A DNA stretch of 64,000 nt. Source: Actinacidiphila alni (GTDB taxonomy: Bacteria > Actinomycetota > Actinomycetes > Streptomycetales > Streptomycetaceae). The DNA lies in assembly GCF_900112845.1 (NCBI RefSeq), contig NZ_FONG01000025.1, positions 1-64,000 on the forward strand, written 5' to 3'. The notes beneath the pieces are model-generated. The model was not told the origin of the DNA and did not search any database. It was given only the letters and a program-made list of their open reading frames with translations. The translations under genes and the position numbers were made by a program. Positions 1-7,593 of the stretch are shown piece by piece; the stretch's first letter is position 1; the number at the start of each line of letters is the position of its first letter.

Positions 1-299
1 TCACCGGCGACGGCCACGCCGACCTGATCGCCCGCGACACCACCGGCGAACTCTGGCTCTACGCCGGCACCGGCAAGACCGCCGCCCCGTACGCCCGCCG
101 CACCCCGATCGGCCCCGGCTGGAACACCTACACCCACCTCCTCGGCGTCGGCGACCTCCACGGCGACGGCCACAACGACCTCCTCGCCACCGACCCCACC
201 GGCCTCTGGTACTACGAAGGCGCCGGCAACCCCCAATCCCCCTTCAAACCCCGCACCAAAATCAGCGACGGCTGGCAGGCCTACAACACCCTCCTCTGA
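1..299 (+). CDS. FG-GAP/VCBS repeat protein, 3' end
   Basis: Partial gene entering from the left edge, reading frame 3, stop TGA at 297-299. The translation shows two copies of the calcium-binding propeller signature: TGDGHADLIARD near the start and LHGDGHNDLLATD about 55 residues later, each followed by a W-Y-G strand. This is the FG-GAP/VCBS beta-propeller repeat found at the C-terminus of secreted Streptomyces proteins (hydrolases, RHS-type proteins). The N-terminal domain is outside the window, so the enzymatic role cannot be told. Confidence 0.8.
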   Translation, partial: TGDGHADLIARDTTGELWLYAGTGKTAAPYARRTPIGPGWNTYTHLLGVGDLHGDGHNDLLATDPTGLWYYEGAGNPQSPFKPRTKISDGWQAYNTLL

Positions 300-350
300 C
301 CCACCGACCGGTCCCGGCCAGAACTCCGGATCCCGGACACGGCCCGGACC

Positions 351-812
351 GTGTCCGGGACAATCGCCGCCATGCTCCGGCTCGTCGTCGACTTCCTGGC
401 AATCCCCGATGACATCGAGGCCGGCGTCGCGGCCCGAACCGCACGAGCGCGGTACATCGGGCAGGAGGGCCGCACCTACCATGTGCTGCTCGGTGAGCAG
501 GCCCTGCTGACGAACATCGGCGGAGCCGAGGTCATGCGGGGCCAGTTGCGGCACCTCCTCGACGCCACCCACCGCCCCGGACTCACCCTGGGAATCATCC
601 CCGCCCGGGCCCGCCTCCAGGTCTACCCGGGCGACGGCTTCTCCATATTCGACGACCGCCGTCTCGAGGTCGAAGGCTACCGGGGCGCCGAAACGATCAC
701 AGATCCGGAACGCCTCACAATATTCCGCAAGGCATTCAGCCTTCTGCAGCCATCAGCCCTGTACGGCCAAGAGGCGCGCGACCTCATCAAGGCGTCAATG
801 CCAGGAACTTGA
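351..812 (+). pseudogene. DUF5753 regulator fragment lacking its HTH
   Basis: The 153-residue product matches the C-terminal DUF5753 half of Streptomyces XRE-type (Scr1-family, antitoxin-like) regulators: an HVLLGEQAL strand, a RGQLRHLLD helix, LGIIP, a DGFSIFDD turn and a C-terminal AxxGxEARDLI helix. Intact family members are roughly 270-290 residues and begin with an HTH domain. Here the upstream DNA (300-350) has no room for it, so this is a 5'-truncated remnant. A GTG at 351 would be the first start. It lies in a patch of decayed genes. Confidence 0.65.
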
Positions 813-874
813 TGCCCACCGTCACGTGAACGGACCGGGCGGCGATCGGTCCGGGGCATCGTGGCGACGGGGCA

Positions 875-1440
875 GTGGCGTGGCGACAACGTTCGACGCC
901 GTGGGGAGAAGCGAGTGAGCCGCCGCAAGGGTATGCGGACTGTCCGCTTCGCTTCCCGGGCCAGTATTTCGACGCGGAGACCGGACTCCACTACAACCTG
1001 TTCCGGTTCTACGCACCCGAAACCGCCGCATACATCAGCCCGGACCCACTGGGACTGGCGCCGGCGCCCAACCACCACGCCTACGTTCTCAATCCCCTGG
1101 CGTGGATCGATCCGCTCGGTCTGGCCTGCGGCGACCCTGTGCCCAGTTACATGGACCAGAAGGCCAAAGCTCTCCGGGACGCCGGCGTGCCGGAGTGCCA
1201 GGAACCGCTGGGAGTGCGCTACGTGTACTCCACGGGACCGAGCTGGCAGGGCAGCCCGAAACTGTTCGACGCCAATCATCAGCCGATCATGTTCCGGGAA
1301 GAGGACCATCTGACGGACTCGGGCGACCTGGTGACCTTCCAGGACCACTGGACGGGCCACCGGGAGCCCGGCGATCCCGGACATCAACCGCCTCATGTAC
1401 ACGTACGGCCGCACGAGAACCCGAGAAACGGTCAACTGCC
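875..1440 (+). pseudogene. RHS-repeat polymorphic toxin C-terminal fragment
   Basis: The frame carries the hallmark RHS core end: CPLRFPGQYFDAETGLHYN, then RFYAPETAAYISPDPLGL and a second DPLGLA about 25 residues on. An approximately 100-residue variable C-terminal module follows, ending in a GDPGHQPPHVHVRP stretch that is common in RHS/polymorphic toxin tips. No start or full RHS barrel lies upstream; the sequence simply begins inside the core. The frame drifts into low-complexity Gly/Arg after about 1440. I read this as an orphan toxin tip, a leftover of a polymorphic toxin locus rather than an expressed gene. Confidence 0.65.
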
Positions 1441-1667
1441 CGGAGACGCTGGAGGCCGAGCCGGAGCGGCGGGTACGGGTGGAGGTTGCCGCGGACGGCG
1501 TGGCCCTGCGGTTCACGGCCACTGCCGATGCTTTGGTCGGCAAGCCGAGTGCGTACCGGGTCACGGCGCAGGGAGAAGAGCACTCCTACGTGAGTAAGGT
1601 CGATCGATTCCGCTTCGGGCACGGTGTGCCGGAGGTCTGGGAGCGGAGTTTCTATGGACGCATCTGA
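1395..1667 (+). pseudogene. beta-rich fragment of unknown gene, probably decayed
   Basis: A different frame from the RHS fragment that it overlaps. The C-terminal 70 residues look protein-like, with alternating hydrophobic strands (RVRVEVAADGVALRFTA, then VDRFRFGHGVPEVWERSF), while the first 20 are out-of-frame RHS tail. It may be a following gene fused by a frameshift, or a continuation of the toxin after an indel near 1430. No family recognised. Confidence 0.3.
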
Positions 1668-1899
1668 ACGGCCGTCCCAGTGGCCCCTGTTGCTGGACAA
1701 CCCCGCCGCGATCACCGAATTCTCCGCATCTCCGCCTGGCACGGCACCCCGCCCGAAACGATCACCCTCACCCCCGCCGAATCCGCCCCCCGGAGTCCGT
1801 TTCACGGTCTCCGGCCCCCACCACGACATCCAGGTGACCGCCACCACGGCATCCGTCGTCAACGTGAAGGCATTCATGGCCTCACCGACCGCCGAATAA
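1654..1899 (+). pseudogene. small frameshifted ORF, possible immunity-gene remnant
   Basis: ATG at 1654 follows the previous fragment directly. The start (MDASERPSQWPLLLDN) and end (VSGPHHDIQVTATTASVVNV) look coding in this frame, but the middle is Pro/Ser junk, whereas the next frame reads RISAWHGTPPETITLTPAES over the same bases. Two compensating frameshifts are therefore likely. Its position just after a toxin tip would suit an immunity gene, but that is inference only. Confidence 0.3.
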
Positions 1900-2227
1900 T
1901 CCTCATTCCGCGGTTGACGGATACGGTGCGGAATGCGCGCTCCTGCCGGCGAGGACAGCTTCCACGGCACGGTACTGGCCTGTGTACGCAAGATCCGGCG
2001 GCACTATTTCGGGCCCGACCAGAAGATTTTGCTGCTCGACGTCATGAGTGACCTGGCGATCGACGGCGCCGCCCGGCCGGAGAGCGCCGAGGCAGCTGCC
2101 GTCGTCCCCCCCGCACCTCACTGTGCCGTCCGCCCATCTGGACCGCCTGCGCAGGGCGGTCGAATCCCATCGGATCAGTGCGCCCCGGCCGGGCGCCGAC
2201 CGTGACCATGCCGAAGTCGAAGTCGAA
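1900..2227. other. non-coding or decayed stretch
   Basis: Between the debris genes and the secreted protein. A plus-strand frame from 1933 has about 45 residues that could be coding (ILLLDVMSDLAI) before becoming Pro/Ala-rich, but it has no recognisable family or RBS. I see no RNA gene or repeat here. Confidence 0.4.
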
Positions 2228-2255
2228 GCCCCGCCCCCGGCGGCGGGGGCGGGGC
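2228..2255 (-). terminator. GC-rich hairpin after the secreted protein gene
   Basis: A perfect 11-bp inverted repeat (gccccgccccc / gggggcggggc) with a 6-nt loop, 20 bp past the minus-strand stop at 2275. There is no T-run, as is usual in Streptomyces. Confidence 0.6.
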
Positions 2256-2274
2256 GTCGCGGGCGTACGAGCGG

Positions 2275-4206
2275 CTATTTCACCCGGACGTACGTCTCCG
2301 GGCCGTTGGAGTCGATGTGGCGGCTGTCGGTGGTGAACCACACGACGACCCACGTGCCACTGCGCGTCGCCTTGCCGCGCAAGTGGTAGGTGCCCTTGGA
2401 ATCGGTCTTCACGCGGCTGACGTAATGCCACGTCTTGCTGCCGGCCGGCCGGAACTCCAGGTACGCGTAGGTGCGGGAGACCCCGGACCATCTGCCCGAT
2501 GTGCTCCGCTGCTGCACATGTCCGCCCAGACCGACGTACGTGTTCTTGCGCACCGTGGTGTGGCCGGGCTTGCCACCGGTGACGCGGGTGGGCGTGCGGT
2601 AGACCTTGACCGCGGTGCTGTAGGAGGGCGAGTAGTCGGGGGTGCCCGGGAAGTACGCCCGCCAGTAGCCGTTCGCCTGGCCGCCGTAGGTCGCGTAGGT
2701 CCTGAACTCGTCGCCGGACAGACCCTGGCGGCCGATCCGGGTGGTGCCGACGGTGTGCCACGACCTGCCGTTGGACGAGTACTGGATCGTCATGGAGTGC
2801 GTGTTGTTCGCGAACTCCGACCCGTGCAGGTCGAGGTGGCCGTCGATGACGGCCTCGCCGTACTCGTCCTCGCTGACGTGGAACGGCGTCACGCGACTGG
2901 TCGTCGGGATGTGCACGTAGACCGGCGTCCTGGTGCTGTCGGTGCTCAGCAGGAACGGGTCGTAGTCCCAGTAGTTGCAGAAGTAGTACGCGCCCGCCGG
3001 CCCGCTGGTGACGGAGAAGGTGCCGTTGGCCGTGGTGGTGACCGTGGCGGAGAAGTACGCGGGTTGCAGGGCGTAGATCTTCTGGCCCGGTGTGCCCACC
3101 CACGTGGACCCGACCCGCCGTTCGAGCACACCCTTGATCGTGGTGTGGCCGCCTCTGGGAACGTTGATGTTGCTGCCGCTCAGCATGCGGATCCGGGTGG
3201 TCTCCGCCTTCGCCGGCACGGTGAGCGGTACTTGGTCGCTGCCGCTGAGGAAGTACGGGTAACCCGCGGTGGCGGTGCCGTCGGCGCTCGCCGTCCGGTA
3301 CGTGATGCCGCGCGTCACCGTCACGGGTGCGGCGACCCGCCCGTCCGCGCGTGCGGACGCCACGGCGACGGTGTCGTAAGGACTGCCGTTCGGGTCGGTC
3401 AGGGCGACCGACACCCCCGCCGGGTCGAGCGGCGCCCCGGTGCCGGGGTCGGTGACGGTCACCGGGGCCGAGACGGTGTACGACCGGTGCTCGTAGTCCA
3501 CGGAACTCCGGTCGGACGCGAGCTTTCCGACGGACACCCGCGCCGCGTACGTGAAGCGGCCCGCGTCGGCGAAGTGCTCCACGTTCCCCGTGGTGTCGGT
3601 GACGTCCACCGAGACGTCGTAGACACCCATCGCGGGGAGGACGACCCGCTGCGCCGACACCCGGTTGCCGTAGGTCGGGTCGGTCACGAATTCCGACGTC
3701 GTCGCCGCGTCCGGCGTCTCCGCCGAAGCGCCGTGCGCCCGGAAGTGCGCGGTGATGCCCGCGACCGCCGCCCCCGCGGTCTCGCTGTACACCGACAGCG
3801 ACAGCTTCCAGTGGTCGGACCAGGCGTTCCCGACCGAGTACACCTGGAACCGGTGCGGCGGCGCGGTGGTGTCGGTCGGATCGGGACTCGCGGGACCGGT
3901 CGTATCGGTCGGACCAGTCGGATCGGGCGTCGCGGTGTTGTCGGTGGGCTCCGGGCTCGCGGTGTCGGTGGGTGTGACCGTGGGCGAATCCGTAGGCGTG
4001 CCCGTGGACGGATCTGTGGGTGTGTCCGTGGGCGGGTCGGCCTCGGTGGTTGTCGGTACGTCTGCCGTACCGGGGCTTTCGGCCGGTTGCGAAGCCGGTC
4101 GGCCCGGCCCGGAAGGCCCGGGATCGGCTGCGGCTACCGGAAGCGCGAGCGCGGCTGTCAGCAGCGCGCCGGCCGTCACGGCAGGCAGAAGAGCGCGAAG
4201 TCTCAC
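2275..4206 (-). CDS. secreted protein with PT-rich linker and Ig-like repeats
   Basis: 643 residues from a GTG at 4206 preceded by a GGGGGGA ribosome site; a longer 659-residue frame exists but lacks this RBS. Residues 1-27 form a Sec signal peptide (VRLRALLPAV..ALALPVAAA). Residues about 30-115 are a Pro/Thr/Asp/Ser linker with imperfect TPTD and PTDT repeats, typical of wall-spanning spacers. The rest is beta-rich with several approximately 100-residue Ig/Big-like modules of the GHTTIKG, SxWVxTPGQKI and RVKTDSKGTYHLRG type, seen in Streptomyces secreted proteins of unknown role. There is no sortase motif or catalytic motif. The gene is monocistronic, with a hairpin downstream. Confidence 0.75.
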   Translation of the reverse strand: MRLRALLPAVTAGALLTAALALPVAAADPGPSGPGRPASQPAESPGTADVPTTTEADPPTDTPTDPSTGTPTDSPTVTPTDTASPEPTDNTATPDPTGPTDTTGPASPDPTDTTAPPHRFQVYSVGNAWSDHWKLSLSVYSETAGAAVAGITAHFRAHGASAETPDAATTSEFVTDPTYGNRVSAQRVVLPAMGVYDVSVDVTDTTGNVEHFADAGRFTYAARVSVGKLASDRSSVDYEHRSYTVSAPVTVTDPGTGAPLDPAGVSVALTDPNGSPYDTVAVASARADGRVAAPVTVTRGITYRTASADGTATAGYPYFLSGSDQVPLTVPAKAETTRIRMLSGSNINVPRGGHTTIKGVLERRVGSTWVGTPGQKIYALQPAYFSATVTTTANGTFSVTSGPAGAYYFCNYWDYDPFLLSTDSTRTPVYVHIPTTSRVTPFHVSEDEYGEAVIDGHLDLHGSEFANNTHSMTIQYSSNGRSWHTVGTTRIGRQGLSGDEFRTYATYGGQANGYWRAYFPGTPDYSPSYSTAVKVYRTPTRVTGGKPGHTTVRKNTYVGLGGHVQQRSTSGRWSGVSRTYAYLEFRPAGSKTWHYVSRVKTDSKGTYHLRGKATRSGTWVVVWFTTDSRHIDSNGPETYVRVK

Positions 4207-4377
4207 TCGGTGTATCCCCCCAAGGAAAACGAGTGCCCCGGCCGTCCGCACCATTCGCGGCGCCGATCACGGCCGGAGGTCGGCTCATACTAGAGCCGCC
4301 CACCGACACCCCGACGCGATGGGCAGCCCCCACCGACCTCAACGGCCCCCGCATCACCGCTCGGCCCGAGTCTCCGT

Positions 4378-4782
4378 CTACCCGAGGTCACCGCGACGGA
4401 GGGCCTCCCTTATCCCGCTGAGCTTCGCGGTCGTTGCCGGGGTCCCCTCCTGCTCTTGTTCGGCGCGTCGGAGGGCATCGTCGATCTCGCTGAGCTTCCC
4501 GGAAGACAGGACGGCCGCCCGCTCCATGAGGTCGTCCCGGGACACGGTGGTCAGCCACGTGCACGGGGTGAAGCCCGGACGCGGGAACGCGAGCCGCAGC
4601 ACGCCCTCGATCGGCAGCCCTTCACCGGCGCCGACCGCCACTTCGATGCCCAGACCGCTGATGTCGAGGCCCGCCGGAGCGACGACCTGCATCCCCCGGA
4701 ACCCGGACGCGTCGTCTCCCGACAGCAGTACGACCAACCTCCGCTCGTCGAATCGGACCCACCAGACCTCGCCACGTTGCAC
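4378..4782 (-). CDS. MazF/PemK-family toxin-like protein
   Basis: 134 residues from GTG 4782 with GGGAGGG just upstream. The N-terminus VQRGEVWWVRFDE is the conserved first strand of MazF/PemK ribonuclease toxins, followed by RRLVVLLSGDD (equivalent of RPvlVls) and the CTWLTTVSRDDL segment that resembles the usual TvvvvdqlRtvdk region. The C-terminal 30 residues contain a tandem duplication (KLSEIDDALRRAE, then KLSGIREALRRGD). MazF members cut mRNA; here no antitoxin gene is visible on either side. It could be an orphan toxin or a domesticated relative. Confidence 0.65.
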   Translation of the reverse strand: MQRGEVWWVRFDERRLVVLLSGDDASGFRGMQVVAPAGLDISGLGIEVAVGAGEGLPIEGVLRLAFPRPGFTPCTWLTTVSRDDLMERAAVLSSGKLSEIDDALRRAEQEQEGTPATTAKLSGIREALRRGDLG

Positions 4783-4939
4783 AAGCCCTCCCGTCCACAG
4801 CCCGGCCGGCAGCCGCTGCGCGACCTGACGTGGCCACCATTGATCATCGGCGTGCGAAGACAAACCATCACGCGCTGGCCGCAGCGTAGACCCCGCCTGC
4901 CGGCAGAAAGCGTCGTACGCTGCCGTTGGGGGTGTCCGC

Positions 4940-5479
4940 GTGAGCGGTGGGCCTGGGAAGCCGTTCCTGTACGTCGTGGTGTGCGCGGCCGGGGTCGCGA
5001 AGGACGTGGGGGTCCTCATCTCGGCTGCGCAGGGGCGGGGTTGGGGTGTGGGGGTGGTGGCCACGCCTCTGGCCTTGGGGTTCATCGACCAGGCGGCGGT
5101 CGAGGCGCAGACGGGTTATCCGGTGAGTTCGGCGTGGCGGAAGCCCGGTGACGTCCGGCCGTTGCCTCCGGCGGACGCCATCGCGGTGGCGCCGGCCACG
5201 TTCAACACGGTCAACAAGTGGGCCGCCGGAATCGCGGACACGCTGGCGCTGGGCATCCTGTGCGAGGCGTATGGTCTCGGCATTCCGACGGCGGTGCTCC
5301 CGTACGTCAACAGTGCGATGGCGGCGCATCCGGCGTACGGGCCGAGCCTGGCGCTGCTGCGCGGCATGGGGGTCCTGATTGGCGGGCAGCCGCCGCATCC
5401 GCCGAAATCCGGTGGAAGGGCCGACGCCTTCCGGTGGGAAGAGGCACTGGAATTGCTCGCGCCGGGAATGGTGGAATGA
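4940..5479 (+). CDS. flavoprotein (DFP family), left copy
   Basis: 179 residues from a GTG. The Rossmann start FLYVVVCAAGVAKDVGVL, the VVATPLALGFID strand and the APATFNTVNKWAAG motif (equivalent of the PASANT/APA motif of PPC decarboxylase-type flavoproteins) indicate an FMN-binding flavoprotein. Substrate unknown. It is nearly identical to the gene at 36112-36657; differences sit mainly in the last 40 residues. Just upstream (about 4907-4939) a stub of the 3' end of the XRE regulator that precedes the right copy survives, with a deletion inside it. The left copy is probably the original chromosomal neighbour of the tRNA-Gly gene. Confidence 0.8.
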   Translation: MSGGPGKPFLYVVVCAAGVAKDVGVLISAAQGRGWGVGVVATPLALGFIDQAAVEAQTGYPVSSAWRKPGDVRPLPPADAIAVAPATFNTVNKWAAGIADTLALGILCEAYGLGIPTAVLPYVNSAMAAHPAYGPSLALLRGMGVLIGGQPPHPPKSGGRADAFRWEEALELLAPGMVE

Positions 5480-5481
5480 AA

Positions 5482-5507
5482 AAGCCCCAACCGGTGGGTT
5501 GGGGCTT
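5482..5507 (+). terminator. terminator hairpin of the left flavoprotein
   Basis: An 11-bp inverted repeat (aagccccaacc / ggttggggctt) starting 3 bp after the stop codon, preceded by an A-run. It is the counterpart of the hairpin at 37276-37310 next to the intact tRNA. Confidence 0.75.
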
Positions 5508-5508
5508 G

Positions 5509-5557
5509 ATTCAAAGAGCGGATGACGGGAATCGAACCCGCGCTCTGAGCTTGGGAA
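5509..5557 (-). repeat. left attachment site: 3' fragment of tRNA-Gly
   Basis: These 49 bp are identical to 37308-37356. They contain the tRNA-Gly 3' half (acceptor 3' strand, T arm, variable region and the 3' side of the anticodon arm, minus strand) and stop in the anticodon loop. Beyond it the tRNA sequence is lost, so this is not a functional tRNA but the displaced end left by site-specific integration. Confidence 0.85.
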
Positions 5558-6240
5558 TCACTGGTGCTTGGCGGGAGTACCTGCTGGTCAGGCGGCTCCC
5601 GTGCCGTCTGGTGCCTCGCGTCTGCGTGCCCGCGCCTGGCCGTGATTGGCCTTGGCGTACCGCTGGAGCTGGTGCGGAAGTTGTGCGGAGCAGCGCCCGA
5701 AGGTGCTGCGGCCGCCCGGTTTCGGTCTCCGGCCCGCGGTCCCATGCCCGTCGTCTGTTCGTTGGGACGGTGCGGGCTGCCAGGTGTCGTTCTGCTCCCC
5801 GCGCCCGCGGGGATGGACCCTCCTCGGCCACAGCCTCGGCCTCGCACCAACGGTCCAGTGCATCGTCGTGGCCACCGAGGCCGGGGAGCAGTAGTCGCGG
5901 GTCGAGCCCGCGGTGCCAGCAGCGGGCCTCGAGGTGGTACGCCCCTGGTCCGTGGTGTGCCGCTTCGACCAGCACCGCGGTGCTCAGATGGTGATCAGGC
6001 TGACGAGTCAGCCCTGGCCGGGGGGGAGTCGTCCAGCGTGGAGAGCATGCGGAACGTCGTGTGCGCGGCCTCGGCCGGGCCAGCCCGCACCACGTGGTGG
6101 AGGCCGTCGTTGGCTTATACGACGCCTCGCCGGCGCGACGAGTTCCAGGGACTCACCGATGGCGGTCCGAGTGTCTGGGCGCCGTTGTGCGCAGCCGCGG
6201 ACTGGAACGAGCCATTGGGAACGTGAGCGCGTGATGGCTC
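5558..6240. other. decayed left end of the island
   Basis: No convincing gene in any frame. It contains the orphan CRISPR-like repeat (5792-5820). On the minus strand around 5850-5930 there is a short stretch reading RDYCSPASVATTMHWT, which resembles the LLGHASVATTxxYT end of tyrosine integrases, out of frame with its surroundings. This is the place where an integrase would be expected, so it may be its remnant; that reading is tentative. Confidence 0.35.
5792..5820. CRISPR. single orphan type I-E-like CRISPR repeat
   Basis: 29 bp, beginning ctgctccccgcg and ending cgcggggatggaccc, with the palindromic ccccgcg/cgcgggg core and 29-nt length typical of actinobacterial type I-E repeats. No second good copy occurs 61 bp to either side and no cas gene is in the window, so this is at most a relic of an array. 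Confidence 0.5.
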
Positions 6241-6269
6241 TTGACTGCACTTCTCGTCCTGACTACCCT
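6241..6269 (+). promoter_or_regulatory. promoter of the defence operon
   Basis: TTGACT (6241-6246), a 17-bp spacer and TACCCT (6264-6269) fit the principal-sigma (HrdB-type) consensus. Transcription would start near 6276, about 30 nt before the first gene. It is the only convincing promoter I see for the following 21.8 kb of forward genes. A 16-bp direct repeat (cgtgagcgcgtgatgg) occurs on both sides of it, at about 6222 and 6285. Confidence 0.6.
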
Positions 6270-6306
6270 TCGAAACTCAATGGGCGCGTGAGCGCGTGAT
6301 GGAGAG

Positions 6307-7593
6307 ATGGTCTTGGACGCGAGAACCTACCTCAGCAGCCTCGGGATCGACGTAACCGACGCCGCGCAGCCGGTCATCGGACGGCTGGCGCTCGCTGGGG
6401 AGTTCATGCTTGGCGGTGAGCGCGGTGTGCTGCTTCGCCCCAAGCGCGGTGATGTGTCCGACCGCTACCTCGAGCTCCTCGCGGGCGAGGGCTACGCATT
6501 CGTGATCGTCGACGGCGGCAGCTATCCATCGTTCTACGCTCGCGATGAGGGGGGGCTCGTCCCCGTGCGGGCACTGCCCGTCGCCGAGCGCAGCCACTTT
6601 CCGTCGGTAGGAGTCCTTGGCGCCTGGGGGCAGTTGATTCACGCGGCCGCCGGTCACAGTGATGCGACGAAGCTGGGCGTCGCCCAGATGGTCGCTCGCC
6701 TGGATGGCGATGAGGTATTCGGGCCGGACCTCGTACGCCCCACGGGCGGTGTGCCTGTGTCGCGTCTCGGTGGTGACGAGTCGGTCGCAGTAGAACCGCT
6801 CCGCACGGCGGCTGCGCTCCTGGCCGGCTTTCGACTCCGCCCGAACGCGCCCGAGGAGTTGGTCCGTCTCGTCGTCGCGCTGTCCTCACTGCTTCCCGAC
6901 AAGGGCCAGTTCTCCGGGCTGACCGAGAGCGTGGCGCCGTTGGTGCGCGGGCATCAGCTCGGCGCTCGTCGTCTCCTGGTCTCAGGCGGAGCCGGGGCGG
7001 AGATCGCTGCACTCCTCGGCGCGGAGGGGACGATCTTTCTTCCGGCCGAGCTTCGCCTGCTCGAGCCGCTGCTGGAGCGCATGCTTCCGAGCGTCGAGCG
7101 TGTGTTCGCTGACTTCCTGCAGTCGAACCTCGATGGGTCCTACGACGGTGTGATCGTCGTCCCGCCGATCGGCCTCCAACTGAGCGGAGCCCAGCTGGCC
7201 AGGTTTGAGTTGTCGAAGCGCGGGGGCAAGGTGCGCAGCCGCGTGCCTACAGAGCTGCTGTTCATCGAGCACGCGCTTGCGGCGATGGCCGATGGCGCTC
7301 TCCTCGTCACCGTCTTGCCCGAGGGCCTGCTCTCGAGCGCCGGGCATGCGGACTTCCGCGAGTGGCTGCTCGAACACGTGCGTCTGCTGGCGGTCGTCAG
7401 CCTGCCTGCCGGAACCTGCCTCCGCGGCACGGGGGTGAAGTGCTCCGTCGTGATACTCCGCAAGCCGGCGTCGGCCGACGACTACCCGATCCTCATGGTC
7501 GACGTGGAGGCGCACGACCTCCGCGGCGACATTGGCGCGGCGCGGTCGAAGCTCGACGACTTCCTCGAACGCGAGGTAGCCACATGCGCGTAG
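6307..7593 (+). CDS. N6-adenine methyltransferase-like protein with degenerate active site
   Basis: 428 residues from ATG 6307. A TTG at 6313 fits the GGAGAG ribosome site (6301-6306) better and may be the true start. The C-terminal half follows the HsdM/N6_Mtase fold: FIEHALAAMADGALLVTVLPEGLLS is the post-motif-IV helix and strand, and VKCSVVILRKP is the final strand. However, motif I is reduced to VSGGAGAE and motif IV reads VPPIG (about residue 284) instead of (N/D)PP(F/Y). It should therefore not methylate; a DNA- or SAM-sensing or scaffold role with the next gene is plausible. First gene of the operon, overlapping the next by 10 bp. Confidence 0.7.
   Translation: MVLDARTYLSSLGIDVTDAAQPVIGRLALAGEFMLGGERGVLLRPKRGDVSDRYLELLAGEGYAFVIVDGGSYPSFYARDEGGLVPVRALPVAERSHFPSVGVLGAWGQLIHAAAGHSDATKLGVAQMVARLDGDEVFGPDLVRPTGGVPVSRLGGDESVAVEPLRTAAALLAGFRLRPNAPEELVRLVVALSSLLPDKGQFSGLTESVAPLVRGHQLGARRLLVSGGAGAEIAALLGAEGTIFLPAELRLLEPLLERMLPSVERVFADFLQSNLDGSYDGVIVVPPIGLQLSGAQLARFELSKRGGKVRSRVPTELLFIEHALAAMADGALLVTVLPEGLLSSAGHADFREWLLEHVRLLAVVSLPAGTCLRGTGVKCSVVILRKPASADDYPILMVDVEAHDLRGDIGAARSKLDDFLEREVATCA

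Noticed and set aside
3950..4060. A DNA tandem repeat as a separate element
   Set aside because: It is simply the coding sequence of the Thr/Pro/Asp linker of the secreted protein.
2042..4357. A 771-codon minus frame overlapping the secreted protein
   Set aside because: Arg/His/Gly-rich shadow; the neighbouring frame has a signal peptide, ribosome site and Ig-like modules.
5516..5590. A second tRNA-Gly gene at the left end
   Set aside because: Only the 3' side to the anticodon loop is present; no D arm or 5' acceptor strand follows, so it is an attachment remnant.
5731..5892. A CRISPR array
   Set aside because: Only one good repeat; positions 61 bp on either side do not match, and the inverted ggggagcag at about 5884 shares only the core.
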